Shown: piece after piece, positions 19,248-28,983 of the stretch | How the letters are laid out: each line of letters starts with the position of its first letter | How positions within the stretch are numbered: the first letter of the stretch is position 1 | From: Bradyrhizobium sp. | GTDB lineage: Bacteria; Pseudomonadota; Alphaproteobacteria; Rhizobiales; Xanthobacteraceae | Direction of reading: 5' to 3' | Length of the DNA stretch: 53,357 bases | Assembly (NCBI GenBank): GCA_028290305.1 | Contig: JAQGKC010000430.1 | Coordinates: 1-53,357 of the forward strand | Program-made: the position numbers and the translations under genes | Notes under the pieces: model-generated | What the model saw: the letters and a program-made list of their open reading frames with translations, nothing else | What the model was told of the DNA's origin: nothing | The model's database searches: none

Positions 19248-20783
19248 TTATCCGATGGCGGGGGAGGGTGAACGTGATGTGAGTGCTGGAGCGAAAGCGG
19301 GGCCGTTCGGCTTGATACGAATTCCCGGACGCAACCGCGTCCACGGCAATGCCGCAGTGTCGGCAGGCATCGCGCCGGGCGCGGCGCAGATCAGAAGCTT
19401 TTCGGCGATCGGCTCGAAATCAGCGCGGAAATGCACCGAGCTTTTGTTGACCAGGATGGATTGCTCTGATGGTTCGATGCCGACATAGCGATACATCGAC
19501 TGATCCGCGAGCTGCGCCTTGTGCGAGCTGACGACCACCCTGATATCACCGATCCGCAAACACGCCGACGGTCCCATGTCCATGTCACGGCCGCCATAAT
19601 ACGGGCCGGGTGCGACGAATTGTCCGTCGGATAGCTTTTCGACGATGAAGCTCTCACGGTAGGGCGCATCACCCGGTATGCCCGACTTGCCGCCGATCGC
19701 AAGCGTGACGGTTGCGCCAACGCCCGCGGCATGCGCGGCCCTGGCCGACTGCGGATCATAGATCACCCCGATGGCGGCGCGGGTGGCGCTGTTGCGCACC
19801 AGCGCGCGCAACATGCCCGTGGTGTCGGAATCGCCGCCGGCGCCCGGATTGTCCTGGGTGTCGGCGATGATAATCGGCTTGCTTGCGCGTGTCGCCAGCT
19901 CCATCGCGTAGCGCACGCCCTCGTCCGGCGTGAAGATGCGGCCGTCGAAATCGTTTTCGTGGCTGGCGATCAGCGCGGCGATGTCGTCCGCCGCGGCATC
20001 GGCATCGGCTTGGGTCCGGCCATAGGCGAACACGCTCGGTCCGCAATCGGGAAAGTCCGCGGCCGGAAAGCCCGGCGCAAACGACAGCGTCGGCACCGCG
20101 TCGCTCTCCAGCGCCGCTAGCTTCTGATAGATGCCTTTGGTCGGTTGATCGTTGGTGCATTGCCAGCTGATGGCAATCAGGAACGGCAATTGCCGGAACG
20201 CCTTCGCAAAGCGCTGCCCGGTGCGCAGCAGCAGCGCGAGATGTTTCGCGGCGGCGCGGCCGGTGTCGGCCATGTCGACATGCGGATAGGTGCGATAGGC
20301 GATCAGCGCGTCGGCGTGCTCGACCATCTGCGGCGTGACATTGGCGTGCAGGTCGAGGCTGACCACGAGAGGCAGGTCCTCGCCGATCACCTGGCGCACG
20401 CGCGCCAGAATTTCGCCTTCGCCGTCGTCGAGATGTTCCGTGACCATGGCGCCGTGCAGATCGAGATAGACGGCGTCCAGCGGCCCAGCCGATGCGATAC
20501 CGTCGACCATCACCTTGACGATCCGCTCGAACGCATCCTTGGTCACATGCGCGGAAGGGCTGGCGCCGCACGAGATGGTCGGCACCATTTCCCAGCCATT
20601 GGCTTCCGCCTGCTCGACAAAGCCTGCCAATCCGACGTTGATGTTGCGCATGACCTCGAGCACATCGGCGCCCTGCGCCATCGACGGCCAGCCGCCGCCA
20701 TGGACAAAATCGTCATAGGTTGCCTTCGTCGGGGCGAAGGTGTTGGTCTCATGCAGGAAGCCGCCGACGGCGATACGGGTCAT
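19248..20783 (-). CDS. M81 family metallopeptidase (MlrC/microcystinase C-like)
   Basis: About 511 residues beginning MTRIAVGGFLHETNTFAPT, the family opening, with YLDLHGAMVTEHLDDGEGEIL, LDLHANVTPQMVEHAD and ADTQDNPGAGGDSDTTGMLRAL. The His/Asp pairs in these motifs are the expected zinc ligands. MlrC cleaves short linear peptides in microcystin breakdown, but most homologues act on unknown peptides. An alternative ATG exists three codons upstream (20792). It sits between the ABC transporter genes and the M20 hydrolase on the same strand. Confidence 0.9.
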   Translation of the reverse strand: MTRIAVGGFLHETNTFAPTKATYDDFVHGGGWPSMAQGADVLEVMRNINVGLAGFVEQAEANGWEMVPTISCGASPSAHVTKDAFERIVKVMVDGIASAGPLDAVYLDLHGAMVTEHLDDGEGEILARVRQVIGEDLPLVVSLDLHANVTPQMVEHADALIAYRTYPHVDMADTGRAAAKHLALLLRTGQRFAKAFRQLPFLIAISWQCTNDQPTKGIYQKLAALESDAVPTLSFAPGFPAADFPDCGPSVFAYGRTQADADAAADDIAALIASHENDFDGRIFTPDEGVRYAMELATRASKPIIIADTQDNPGAGGDSDTTGMLRALVRNSATRAAIGVIYDPQSARAAHAAGVGATVTLAIGGKSGIPGDAPYRESFIVEKLSDGQFVAPGPYYGGRDMDMGPSACLRIGDIRVVVSSHKAQLADQSMYRYVGIEPSEQSILVNKSSVHFRADFEPIAEKLLICAAPGAMPADTAALPWTRLRPGIRIKPNGPAFAPALTSRSPSPAIG

Positions 20784-20816
20784 GGATGGCATCTCAACTG
20801 AATTTCGCCGGAGAAG

Positions 20817-22475
20817 TCAAAGAGGCGAGGCGGCAGCCTTTAAGCCCGATGCAACCGGCCGGAAGTTGGCGAAATCCCACTCCCGCCCGGGGGCGGCGTC
20901 AAGCAGCGCCCGGGTATAGGCTACTTGCGGATTTGTGAGGACTTCCGCCGCCGGTCCCTGTTCGACGATGCGGCCATGTTGCATCACAGCGACGTCGTCG
21001 CAGATTTGCGCGGCGACGCGTAGATCGTGGGTGATGAACAATAGCGCGATGCCGAGCCGGTTCTGGATTTCATCGAGTAGTTCCAAAACCTGCGCCTGCA
21101 CCGAGACATCGAGGGCCGAGACCGCCTCGTCCGCCACCAGCACGTCGGGATCGAGCGCCAGTGCGCGGGCGATGGCGATGCGCTGGCGCTGCCCGCCGGA
21201 GAACTGGTGCGGATAGCGCGAGATGGCGTCGGCGGGAAGATCGACCAGTTCAAGCAGTTCGCGCGCCTTTGTCAGAGCTTCCTTGCGCGGCATGCCGTAA
21301 TTGATCGGCCCTTCAGCGATGGTTTCGCCGATGGTCACGCGCGGATTGAGCGAGCGGTAGGGATCCTGGAAAATGATCTGGATGCGCTTGCGATGCGGTT
21401 GCAGCAGCCGGCGCGATAACTCGGAGATTTCGCGGCCTACAAGCCGGATGCCACCGGAGGTCGGATCGATGAGCCGGACGATGCAGCGCGCCACCGTCGA
21501 TTTGCCGGACCCGCTTTCGCCGACAATGCCGAGCGTGCGGCCCTTGCGCAGGGTCAGCGTGACATCCTGGGCCGCCGCCACTTCGCGAACGCGCCCGAAC
21601 AGCGAGCGTTCGCGATAGACCTTGCCGAGTTCGTTGGCCTCCAGCACCACCGGTTCGGTGGACTTTGGGCGCGGCGCACGCGGCACCAGGCTCGGCACCG
21701 CCGAGAGCAGGTTGCGGGTGTATTCCATGGTTGGTGCGCGCAGGATGGTGTCGAGCGTTCCGGTCTCGACCAGCCGTCCGTGACGCATCACCGCGACGCG
21801 GTCGGCAATTTCGGCGACCACGCCCATGTCATGGGTGATGAAGAGCACGGCAGTGCCACGATCTCTTTGCAGTTCGCGGATCAAGGTCAGGATCTGCTTC
21901 TGGGTGGTGACGTCGAGCGCCGTGGTCGGCTCATCTGCGATCAAGAGTTTCGGCTCAAGCACCAGCGCCATCGCGATCATGATGCGCTGGCGCTGGCCGC
22001 CCGAAAGGCGGTGCGGGTAGGACGCAAAGATGCGTTCGACTTCGGGCAGCCGCACCTGCTCCATCATCTCGAGGATGCGCTTGCGGCGCGCGCGCGCATC
22101 GAGATCGGTATGAACGCGCAGCACCTCGTCGATCTGGCGCCCGACTGGCACGACCGGATTGAGCGCCGTCATCGGCTCCTGAAAGATCATCGCCATGGTG
22201 GTGGCGCGTAATTGCCGCAGCCGCCGGTCGCTGGCGGTGAGAAGCTCTTCACCGACCAGCTTGACGCTGCCGCCGGAAGGCACCAGCGAGCCCTTTTGCA
22301 ATAGTCCCATCACGGTGAGCGACGTGACGGATTTTCCCGATCCGCTTTCGCCGACCAGGCACAGCGTCTCGCCTTCGCGAACTTGTATCGAGACGCCGTC
22401 GATGATCCGTGGCGCTTGCGGATTCTTGCCAAGGCCGACCACGAGGTTGTCGATATCGAGAACGATGTTAGTCAT
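20817..22475 (-). CDS. ABC transporter ATP-binding protein with two fused ATPase domains (peptide/nickel type, GsiA-like)
   Basis: About 552 residues with two complete ATPase domains in tandem. Each has Walker A GESGSGKS and the signatures LSGGQRQRIMIA and FSGGQRQRIAIA, followed by a Walker B Asp-Glu (LLIADEPTTALD, VLVADEAVSALD). This corresponds to DppD plus DppF fused. It powers import through the two permeases encoded upstream. Starts at 22484 (GTG) or 22481 are possible; the ATG at 22475 is best spaced from GGGGAG. Confidence 0.93.
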   Translation of the reverse strand: MTNIVLDIDNLVVGLGKNPQAPRIIDGVSIQVREGETLCLVGESGSGKSVTSLTVMGLLQKGSLVPSGGSVKLVGEELLTASDRRLRQLRATTMAMIFQEPMTALNPVVPVGRQIDEVLRVHTDLDARARRKRILEMMEQVRLPEVERIFASYPHRLSGGQRQRIMIAMALVLEPKLLIADEPTTALDVTTQKQILTLIRELQRDRGTAVLFITHDMGVVAEIADRVAVMRHGRLVETGTLDTILRAPTMEYTRNLLSAVPSLVPRAPRPKSTEPVVLEANELGKVYRERSLFGRVREVAAAQDVTLTLRKGRTLGIVGESGSGKSTVARCIVRLIDPTSGGIRLVGREISELSRRLLQPHRKRIQIIFQDPYRSLNPRVTIGETIAEGPINYGMPRKEALTKARELLELVDLPADAISRYPHQFSGGQRQRIAIARALALDPDVLVADEAVSALDVSVQAQVLELLDEIQNRLGIALLFITHDLRVAAQICDDVAVMQHGRIVEQGPAAEVLTNPQVAYTRALLDAAPGREWDFANFRPVASGLKAAASPL

Positions 22476-22491
22476 CGTCATCACTCCCCGC

Positions 22492-22580
22492 CGTCATTGC
22501 GAGGAGCGGAGCGACGAAGCAATCCAACCTTCTTCGCGGTGCCGCTGCTCTGGATTGCTTCGCTTCGCTCACAATGACGA
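22492..22580. repeat. interspersed palindromic repeat, 'cgtcattgcgagg' type
   Basis: cgtcattgcgaggagcggagcg... / ...cgcttcgctcacaatgacga, related to the element at 3658. It is placed within the transporter operon, between the permease stop and the ATPase start. Confidence 0.75.
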
Positions 22581-22599
22581 ATTTTCATTTTCAGTGCGT

Positions 22600-23490
22600 T
22601 CACTTACTGCCCTCCCGCTGTTTCATGCGGGGATCGAGCGCGTCACGCGCGGCATCGCCGATCAAATTGACGCTGAGGATCGCGATCGACAGCAGCAGCC
22701 CCGGCCAGAAGATCAGCGACGGCTTGATCTGAAAATACTGGCGCCCCTCAGCCATGATATTGCCCCAGGTCGGCGTCTCCGGGCTGATGCCGGCTCCGAG
22801 GAAGGACAGGATCGCTTCGGTGAGGATCGCGGAGGCGCAAACATAGGTGCCCTGCACGATCAACGGCGCGATCGTGTTCGGCATCAGATGCCGCCACATG
22901 ATCTTCGGCAGGCTGGAGCCGACGGAGATCGCGGCTTCCACATAGGGTTCCTCGCGCGCCGACAGCACCACCGAGCGTACCAGACGCGCCACGCGCGGAA
23001 TCTCGGGAATGGTGATGGCGATGAGAACCGTCATCAGGCTCGCACCCGACAGCGAGACCACGGCAATCGCGAGCAGGATGCTCGGGATCGCCATCAACCC
23101 ATCCATCACGCGCATCATGACGGCGTCGATCCATTTGAAGAAGCCGGAGACGAGGCCGATCACAAGCCCGATGCCAATGCTGACGACGGCTGAGCCGAGG
23201 CCGATCAACAGTGAAATCCGTCCGCCATAGAGAATTCGCGACAGCACGTCGCGGCCATAGGCGTCGGTGCCGAGCAGGAACTGCGCGCTTGCGGGCTTCA
23301 GCCGTTGCGCCGGCGCCAGCAGCAAGGGATCGTGTGGCGAGAGCCAGGGCGCCAGCACCGCGGACGCGATCACCAGCGCAAGGCAGATCGTGGCAGCGGC
23401 GATGATCGGCGTCGCCGTCAGGAATCCAAGCCGCGGCCGGAACGGCGTGGTGATTGGAATCGACGGTTCGGGAAGGGTTTCGATCGCCAT
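22600..23490 (-). CDS. ABC transporter permease (DppC-like)
   Basis: Inner-membrane permease of 296 residues of the oligopeptide/dipeptide family, with one N-terminal helix, a periplasmic LSPHDPLLLAPAQRLKPAS segment, LLGTDAYGRDVLSRILYGGR and the EAA-type loop EAAISVGSSLPKIMWRHLMP. The frame is open to 23568 but overlaps the preceding permease; the ATG at 23490 follows AAAGGTG and starts 13 bases after the DppB-like stop, so I use it. Confidence 0.92.
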   Translation of the reverse strand: MAIETLPEPSIPITTPFRPRLGFLTATPIIAAATICLALVIASAVLAPWLSPHDPLLLAPAQRLKPASAQFLLGTDAYGRDVLSRILYGGRISLLIGLGSAVVSIGIGLVIGLVSGFFKWIDAVMMRVMDGLMAIPSILLAIAVVSLSGASLMTVLIAITIPEIPRVARLVRSVVLSAREEPYVEAAISVGSSLPKIMWRHLMPNTIAPLIVQGTYVCASAILTEAILSFLGAGISPETPTWGNIMAEGRQYFQIKPSLIFWPGLLLSIAILSVNLIGDAARDALDPRMKQREGSK

Positions 23491-23503
23491 CAGGTGCGCA
23501 CCT

Positions 23504-24445
23504 TTAGTACCGGATTCTGGGATCGAGCAGGGTATAGGCGACGTCGATGAGCAGATTGACCGCCACATAGATGCCTGACGTCAGAAGGATCATCGCCTGG
23601 ATCACCGGGTAGTCGTGCGCCAGCACGGCATCGACGGTGAGGCGCCCGATACCCGGCAGGTTGAACACGCTTTCGGTGACGACGACGCCGGAGATCAGCA
23701 GCGCAAAACCCGTCCCGATCACGGTGATGACGGGGACGGCGGCGTTACGCAACGCGTGGCGCAGCAGCACGCCGCTCTCGTTGATGCCTTTCGCGCGCGC
23801 GGTGCGCACATAATCCTCGCCAAGCACGTCCAGCATTGCCGCACGGGTCATGCGTGCGATCAGCGCGATATAGATGAACGACAGCGTGACGGTCGGCAGG
23901 ATGATACGCTCAAGAAATGGCCCGAAGCCGGCGGTGATGCTGCGAAAGCCCTGTACCGGCAGCCAGCGCAGGTCGATGGCGAAAATCTGGATCAGGACGT
24001 AGCCGATCACGAATACAGGCACTGAGAAGCCGATCACCGACAATCCCATCACGAAGCGGTCGATCCAGGTGCCTTGCTTCCACGCCGCGATCACGCCGAG
24101 CGGCACCGCGACCACAATGGCAAGAATGATGGTCGACACCGCAATGCTGATCGAGGGCTCGACGCGCTGGCTGATCATTTTCAGCACCGGCACATTCGAA
24201 ATCAGGGATACGCCGAGATCGCCATGCAGGAGCTTGCCGATCCAGGTGAAGAACTGGGTGTAAAGCGGTTCTTTCAGACCGAGCGAAGCGCGGATGCGCT
24301 CAAGCTGCTCCGGCGTTGCGTTGTCGCCGGCCAGAATGGCGGCGGGATCGCCCGGCGTCAGCCGCAGTAGCAGAAACACGAATAAAGCCACCACGCCCAT
24401 CACGGGAATGGCGGCGAGAACACGGCGAAGCAGGTATCCGAGCAT
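23504..24445 (-). CDS. ABC transporter permease (DppB-like)
   Basis: Permease of 313 residues with the family N terminus MLGYLLRRVLAAIPVMGVV, the LRLTPGDPAAILAGDNATPEQ periplasmic loop and the EAA-like loop VRTARAKGINESGVLLRHALRNA. It pairs with the DppC-like protein to form the channel of a peptide-type importer. It is the first transporter gene on this strand; a palindromic repeat separates it from the M20 peptidase gene upstream. Confidence 0.92.
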   Translation of the reverse strand: MLGYLLRRVLAAIPVMGVVALFVFLLLRLTPGDPAAILAGDNATPEQLERIRASLGLKEPLYTQFFTWIGKLLHGDLGVSLISNVPVLKMISQRVEPSISIAVSTIILAIVVAVPLGVIAAWKQGTWIDRFVMGLSVIGFSVPVFVIGYVLIQIFAIDLRWLPVQGFRSITAGFGPFLERIILPTVTLSFIYIALIARMTRAAMLDVLGEDYVRTARAKGINESGVLLRHALRNAAVPVITVIGTGFALLISGVVVTESVFNLPGIGRLTVDAVLAHDYPVIQAMILLTSGIYVAVNLLIDVAYTLLDPRIRY

Positions 24446-24591
24446 CGTTATCCATCATGTCGTGCGCCAACCGTCACTCGGTTGTCGCGGATTTTTATTT
24501 CCCGCCCGTATGCTTCAGGCGAGCAAATCCTGTGCCATCGGGGCCATTTTGCAAGCGGCCAATTTAAAAGGCGCTTGCCGAGGCACAACCT

Positions 24592-24683
24592 CGTCATGCC
24601 CGGCCTTGTGCCGGGCATCCACGTCTTTCTTGGTGTTGAAATCAAGAAGACATGGATGGCCGGGACGAACCCCGCCATGATGG
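24592..24683. repeat. interspersed palindromic repeat, 'cgtcatggccggg' type
   Basis: cgtcatgcccggccttgtgccgggcatccacg... / ...catggatggccgggacgaaccccgccatgatgg, an imperfect member of the family. Confidence 0.7.
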
Positions 24684-24703
24684 CGTCGGGTTGTTCGCGT
24701 ACC

Positions 24704-25834
24704 TCACTCAAGCGTCGCCAGCAATCCGGCCATCAGGCGACCGCGCTCGGCAAGACTGTCGACTTCGATATGTTCGTTGAGCGTATGCGCATCGGCGCCG
24801 CGGACGCCGAGGCCGTCGAGCGTGGGAATGCCCATCGCGCCGGTAAAATTGCCGTCGGAGCCGCCACCGGCACTGCCGTGGGGAAGCTCGATGCCCATGT
24901 CCCTGGCCACACCGCGCGCCTTTTCATACAGCGCCATGGTTCCCGCATCGGGCTCCCACACCGGCCGTGTCACGCCGCGTGTTACTTTAAAGGTGACATC
25001 ATTGGCCGTGCCTGACAGCGCCAGCATCCGCTCGACGCCGCGATCGAGGTCGGCCTGGCGCTTCGCCATGCTCAGCGCTTCGCCCGAACAAGTCGTGGCA
25101 ACACAGTTGACCCATTGGCCGCCATGCACGATACCGACGCTAAAGGTGCAATCGTCTGACGTCATGCCGTCGATGGCGAGGATCTGGCGCGCCATCTCGC
25201 GGATCGCAGAACGGCCCGAGGACAGCGTGGCGCCGGCATGGCTCGGCTTGCCGATGGCTTCGAGGTTGAACCGCGCGATCGCATAACGCCCGGTGACGAC
25301 GCCGTTATTGGGACGACCCGGCTCGGGCACCAGGACGTATTTATTGCGTGCGGCTTCGGCTTCGATGATGTCGCGGGTCGAGGGTGTGCCGACTTCCTCG
25401 TCCGGCGTGAACAATACCGTGATCGGCAGCGGTGTCGTGAACGCCGCGCGAGCCAATTGCCGGATCGCTTCCAGCGTGAGGTAATTGCCGCCCTTCATGT
25501 CGAAGATGCCAGGGCCGAAACATTTGTTGCCTTCGCGGCGCCACGCCAGCTTTTCCAGCGTGCCGACGGGATGAACGGTGTCGAGATGCCCTGCGATCAG
25601 GATTCCGGGCTCGCCCTGTTTGGGGTGCGGAAAGTGCGCGCGGACGCAACCGCCAAAACCTTGCCGCCCGGCGATGCGTTCGATCGATGCACCCATGATC
25701 GCCATGTCGCGCGCGGCGAGGTCGAGCATGCGATTGACCGCGCCCGAATCCCAGGTCGGACTTTCGCATTCCACCCAGCCGCGCAGGCCCTGCAGCATGG
25801 CTTCGGAATCAAACGGAAGGTTGGCGGGGTTCAT
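24704..25834 (-). CDS. M20 family peptidase (carboxypeptidase G2/ArgE-like)
   Basis: Protein of 376 residues. Metal-site motifs are GILIAGHLDTVHPVG and GIFDMKGGNYLTLEAI, then FTPDEEVGTPSTRD with the catalytic Glu, and AGGGSDGNF near the C terminus. It hydrolyses C-terminal or N-acyl amino-acid bonds. The frame is open to 26029, but the ATG at 25834 follows GAGAG and gives the normal N terminus. Likely the intracellular processing enzyme for what the ABC system imports. Confidence 0.9.
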   Translation of the reverse strand: MNPANLPFDSEAMLQGLRGWVECESPTWDSGAVNRMLDLAARDMAIMGASIERIAGRQGFGGCVRAHFPHPKQGEPGILIAGHLDTVHPVGTLEKLAWRREGNKCFGPGIFDMKGGNYLTLEAIRQLARAAFTTPLPITVLFTPDEEVGTPSTRDIIEAEAARNKYVLVPEPGRPNNGVVTGRYAIARFNLEAIGKPSHAGATLSSGRSAIREMARQILAIDGMTSDDCTFSVGIVHGGQWVNCVATTCSGEALSMAKRQADLDRGVERMLALSGTANDVTFKVTRGVTRPVWEPDAGTMALYEKARGVARDMGIELPHGSAGGGSDGNFTGAMGIPTLDGLGVRGADAHTLNEHIEVDSLAERGRLMAGLLATLE

Positions 25835-26133
25835 TGCAATTCTCTCATGTTTCGAACGGGATGTTTGATTGACGCGCATGCATCGACGAGGCGCTGCAGG
25901 CATCGACGAGGCGCTTACGAGAATGATCGGCGATGAATTTGTAAAGTGAAACCTCTGCGAGGTGTCAGCTTGCGTTCGCTGCCGGGCAATAAGCAAAAAC
26001 ACGATTGACGCACCGCACGCTTGGTGCAAGTCTCAAATGTCCAATTTTTACAGCGTGTTAGTGCGCCTAAATAACGGACCACATGCATAACTAATGATCG
26101 GCGTTTGACCAGTTTCACGTCAGGAGAGATCGA

Positions 26134-27729
26134 ATGTTCCACAGCTCGCGTTGGAAGCGTTCCACGATAGCATCGGCCGTAGCACTTTCAGTCGCGCTGG
26201 TGTTGCCCTCGCTGGCCGACGCCAAGACCATTACAGCGGTGATGCATTCCGATTTACGCGTGATCGACCCGGGCATGACGACGGCGTATATCACGCGCGA
26301 TCACGGCTATATGGTTTATGACACGCTGCTGGCGGAGGACGCCAACTTCAAGATCCAGCCGCAGATGGCGGACTGGAAAGTTTCTGACGACAAACTCACC
26401 TATACATTCACGCTGCGCGACGGCCTGAAGTGGCACGACGGCGCGCCGGTCACGGCGGAAGATTGCGTCGCATCGCTGAAGCGCTGGGGCAAGACCGACG
26501 GTATGGGCCAGAAGCTGATGGACTTCACCGCGAGCCTGGAGGCCACCGACGCCAAGACCATCACGCTGAAACTGAAAGAGCCCTACGGCCTGGTGCTGGA
26601 GTCGATCGGCAAGCCATCGTCGCTGGTGCCGTTCATGATGCCGAAGCGATTGGCGGAAACGCCGCCCGGTACGCCGATTCCCGAACAGATCGGATCCGGT
26701 CCGTTCAAGTTCGTGCAGGCCGAATTTCAGCCCGGCGTGAAGGCGGTCTACGAGAAAAACAAGGATTATGTGCCGCGCAAGGAGCCGGCGAGCTGGACCG
26801 CCGGCGGCAAGGTGGTGAAGGTCGATCGCGTCGAATGGGTGACGATGGCGGACGCGCAGACCGCGGTGAACGCGCTGCAATCCGGCGATATCGATTTCCT
26901 GGAAAACCCGACATTCGATATTCTTCCCGCGCTGGCCACCGACAAGGACCTGCACCTCGAAATCCTGAACAAGCTCGGCTTGCAGACGCTCGGGCGAATG
27001 AACTTCCTCTATCCGCCCTTCGATAACGTCAAGGTGCGCCGCGCCGCCTTCATGGCGATGAACCAGAAGGACGTTCTGGATGCGCTGGTCGGCAACCCCG
27101 AATATTACAAGATCTGCGGCGCGGTTTTCGTTTGCGGCACGCCGCTCGCGACCGATGTCGGTTCGGAATCGCTGGTGAAGGGCAACGGCATGGCGGAAGC
27201 GAAAAAGCTGCTCGCCGAATCCGGCTATGACGGCACGCCCGTCGTCATCATGGCGCCCGGCGATGTCGTCACGCTGAAGGCGCAGCCGATCGTCGTCGCA
27301 CAACAGCTACGCGACGCCGGCTTCAAGGTGGATGTGCAGGCCACCGACTGGCAAACCATGGTTCAGCGTCGCGCCAGCCAGAAGCCGCCGAAGGATGGCG
27401 GCTGGAACATGTTCTTCACCAACTGGGTCGGCGCCGATGTAGTGAACCCGGTTGTCAATGTGTCGGTCGGCGGCCGGGGCAAGAACGGCGGCTGGTTCGG
27501 CTGGGCGGATGACCCCAAGGTAGAGGCGATGCGCGATGCCTTCGCGCGTTCGACCTCGCTTGAAGAGCAGAAGAAGATCGCCGCCGATATCCAGAAGGAA
27601 GTCTACGATCAGGTGCTTTACATTCCGCTCGGACAATATTTCGGGCCGAGCGCGTGGCGGAAATCGCTTTCCGGCGTGCTCGACGGTCCGGCGACGCCGA
27701 TATTCTGGAATATCGACAAGTCGGAGTGA
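26134..27729 (+). CDS. ABC transporter substrate-binding protein, family 5 (peptide/nickel type)
   Basis: Periplasmic binding protein of 531 residues with a Sec signal peptide (basic MFHSSRWKRS, hydrophobic stretch, cleavage after LADA near residue 30). Core family 5 segments follow: YTFTLRDGLKWHDGAPVTAED, KLKEPYGLVLES, and YDQVLYIPLGQYF near the end. It is transcribed away from the permease/ATPase genes, sharing the 299-base gap 25835-26133 with the M20 peptidase gene. It probably delivers a peptide or conjugate to the DppBC-like permease. Confidence 0.93.
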   Translation: MFHSSRWKRSTIASAVALSVALVLPSLADAKTITAVMHSDLRVIDPGMTTAYITRDHGYMVYDTLLAEDANFKIQPQMADWKVSDDKLTYTFTLRDGLKWHDGAPVTAEDCVASLKRWGKTDGMGQKLMDFTASLEATDAKTITLKLKEPYGLVLESIGKPSSLVPFMMPKRLAETPPGTPIPEQIGSGPFKFVQAEFQPGVKAVYEKNKDYVPRKEPASWTAGGKVVKVDRVEWVTMADAQTAVNALQSGDIDFLENPTFDILPALATDKDLHLEILNKLGLQTLGRMNFLYPPFDNVKVRRAAFMAMNQKDVLDALVGNPEYYKICGAVFVCGTPLATDVGSESLVKGNGMAEAKKLLAESGYDGTPVVIMAPGDVVTLKAQPIVVAQQLRDAGFKVDVQATDWQTMVQRRASQKPPKDGGWNMFFTNWVGADVVNPVVNVSVGGRGKNGGWFGWADDPKVEAMRDAFARSTSLEEQKKIAADIQKEVYDQVLYIPLGQYFGPSAWRKSLSGVLDGPATPIFWNIDKSE

Positions 27730-27750
27730 GGGCAGGGACGTCAGGCCCAG

Positions 27751-27897
27751 TCAGCAGTGGCTGCTTCTTGGCGATTCCAGTCCGTCGTTCGAAACCGGCG
27801 GGCCGCTTTGCGGGGACGGCCGCGTCGATAAACGCAAACCTTTGAGGTTTTGGGGCGCGGGTGCCGCGCGCTGATCGGGACTGTTCTCGCTGGCCAT
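27751..27897 (-). CDS. small basic hypothetical protein (doubtful)
   Basis: A 48-codon frame starting at an ATG preceded by GGAG (27897). An in-frame GTG at 27975 that overlaps the alpha/beta hydrolase stop (GTGA) would give 74 residues. The product is Pro/Ser/Arg-rich with no known domain. It follows the hydrolase gene closely on the same strand, which is its only support. Confidence 0.35.
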   Translation of the reverse strand: MASENSPDQRAAPAPQNLKGLRLSTRPSPQSGPPVSNDGLESPRSSHC

Positions 27898-27971
27898 GGT
27901 GTCTTGCTCCATTTGCTGCAGGACAACATTTTCGAGGCGGCGAAGTTCCCGAACGCTTTTTCTTCGATACG

Positions 27972-28832
27972 TCACGCCGGATAGGCTGCCACGTGTTGAA
28001 GTAACAATTCGTTGACGCGATCCGGCGCCTGGTCGGCTGCGAAGTGGCCGACGCCGGCGAGAATTTCGAAGCGATAAGGTGCTGCGATAAAATCTTCCGT
28101 GCCCTCGGCCGCCGCGCGCCCGACGGTGTCGTCGGCATCGCGCCAGATGTAGAGCGTCGGCACCCGGATCGGCCCGAGCGGTGTGCGTATCGCGCCACGG
28201 GCGCGATACCAGGTGAGCGCGGCTTCCATTGCTTCTTTGTTACCGATAACCGAAAGGTGCTCTTCCATGGCGGCAGCCGGCACACCGGCAGCAGCCCACC
28301 GTTCGCGTAGCCATTTGGCGTCTTCGGCAAGAACGACATCGGCCGCATCAGATTCGAGGAAGGTCTTGTGGTGCCGCGACCGGTGCGCTTGATCGCCGTC
28401 GGCCATTTGCAGTGCGCGATTGAAGGCGTTGGGATGCGGCCGCGACAGCACGGTGAGGGAAGCCAGCCGCTGCGGATAGCGGTCGGCCAGCGCCCAGGCA
28501 ATGCTGCCGCCCCAATCGTGGCCGACGAGACGAAAGCGGCTTTCGCCATAGCCGCACGCGGCTGATATCGCCATCGCATCGTCCATCAGCCGCTCGATGA
28601 AGTAGTTGGCGGGGTCGCCGGTGTCCGGCCGCGCGCCGGGCGAATAGCCGCGCTGGCTCGGCGCCACCGCGCGATAGCCGGCGGCCGCAAGCGCACTAAG
28701 TTGCGCGCGCCAGCAATGCATCGATTCCGCAAAGCCGTGCAGCAGCAGCACCAGCGGCGCACCTGCGTCGCCGACCATTAACACGTTGAAGGTGAGGCGG
28801 GGTGCGATGGTGATTGTTTCGAGCTGTGTCAT
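27972..28832 (-). CDS. alpha/beta hydrolase (epoxide hydrolase/dehalogenase-like)
   Basis: About 286 residues with the oxyanion region LLLHGFAESMHCW, an Asp nucleophile elbow GHDWGGSIAW (Asp rather than Ser, as in epoxide hydrolases and haloalkane dehalogenases), and a late Asp and His (GVGHFAADQAPD). It probably opens an epoxide or removes a halide through an ester intermediate; the substrate is unknown. The frame extends to a TTG at 28847; the ATG at 28832 gives the better start. Confidence 0.88.
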   Translation of the reverse strand: MTQLETITIAPRLTFNVLMVGDAGAPLVLLLHGFAESMHCWRAQLSALAAAGYRAVAPSQRGYSPGARPDTGDPANYFIERLMDDAMAISAACGYGESRFRLVGHDWGGSIAWALADRYPQRLASLTVLSRPHPNAFNRALQMADGDQAHRSRHHKTFLESDAADVVLAEDAKWLRERWAAAGVPAAAMEEHLSVIGNKEAMEAALTWYRARGAIRTPLGPIRVPTLYIWRDADDTVGRAAAEGTEDFIAAPYRFEILAGVGHFAADQAPDRVNELLLQHVAAYPA

Positions 28833-28869
28833 GGGGATGATTTCCAATGAGGAGCCGGTTGGAAGTTAG

Positions 28870-28955
28870 TGGCTGCCGCGGGACTCGAATCTACCCAACG
28901 TTGCATTGAGCGAGCTTAAGTCCCTTGTGTCCACCGGTTTGCCAAACCGCTCCCC
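28870..28955 (-). pseudogene. tRNA-Leu-like remnant
   Basis: Read on the minus strand this stretch aligns along most of its length with the intact tRNA-Leu(TAA) at 35344-35430: CAAGGGACTTAA of the anticodon arm, CAACGTTGG of the variable arm, TTCGAGTCCC of the T arm and a terminal CCA. The acceptor-stem halves do not pair and the anticodon and T stems have mismatches, so it is unlikely to fold into a working tRNA. I read it as a decayed or foreign tRNA-Leu copy. Confidence 0.5.
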
Positions 28956-28983
28956 ACCGGAAGATGCCCATCTTGACATATAC

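Noticed and set aside
28870..28955. The tRNA-Leu-like sequence as a functional tRNA
   Set aside because: The acceptor-stem halves do not pair and other stems have mismatches.
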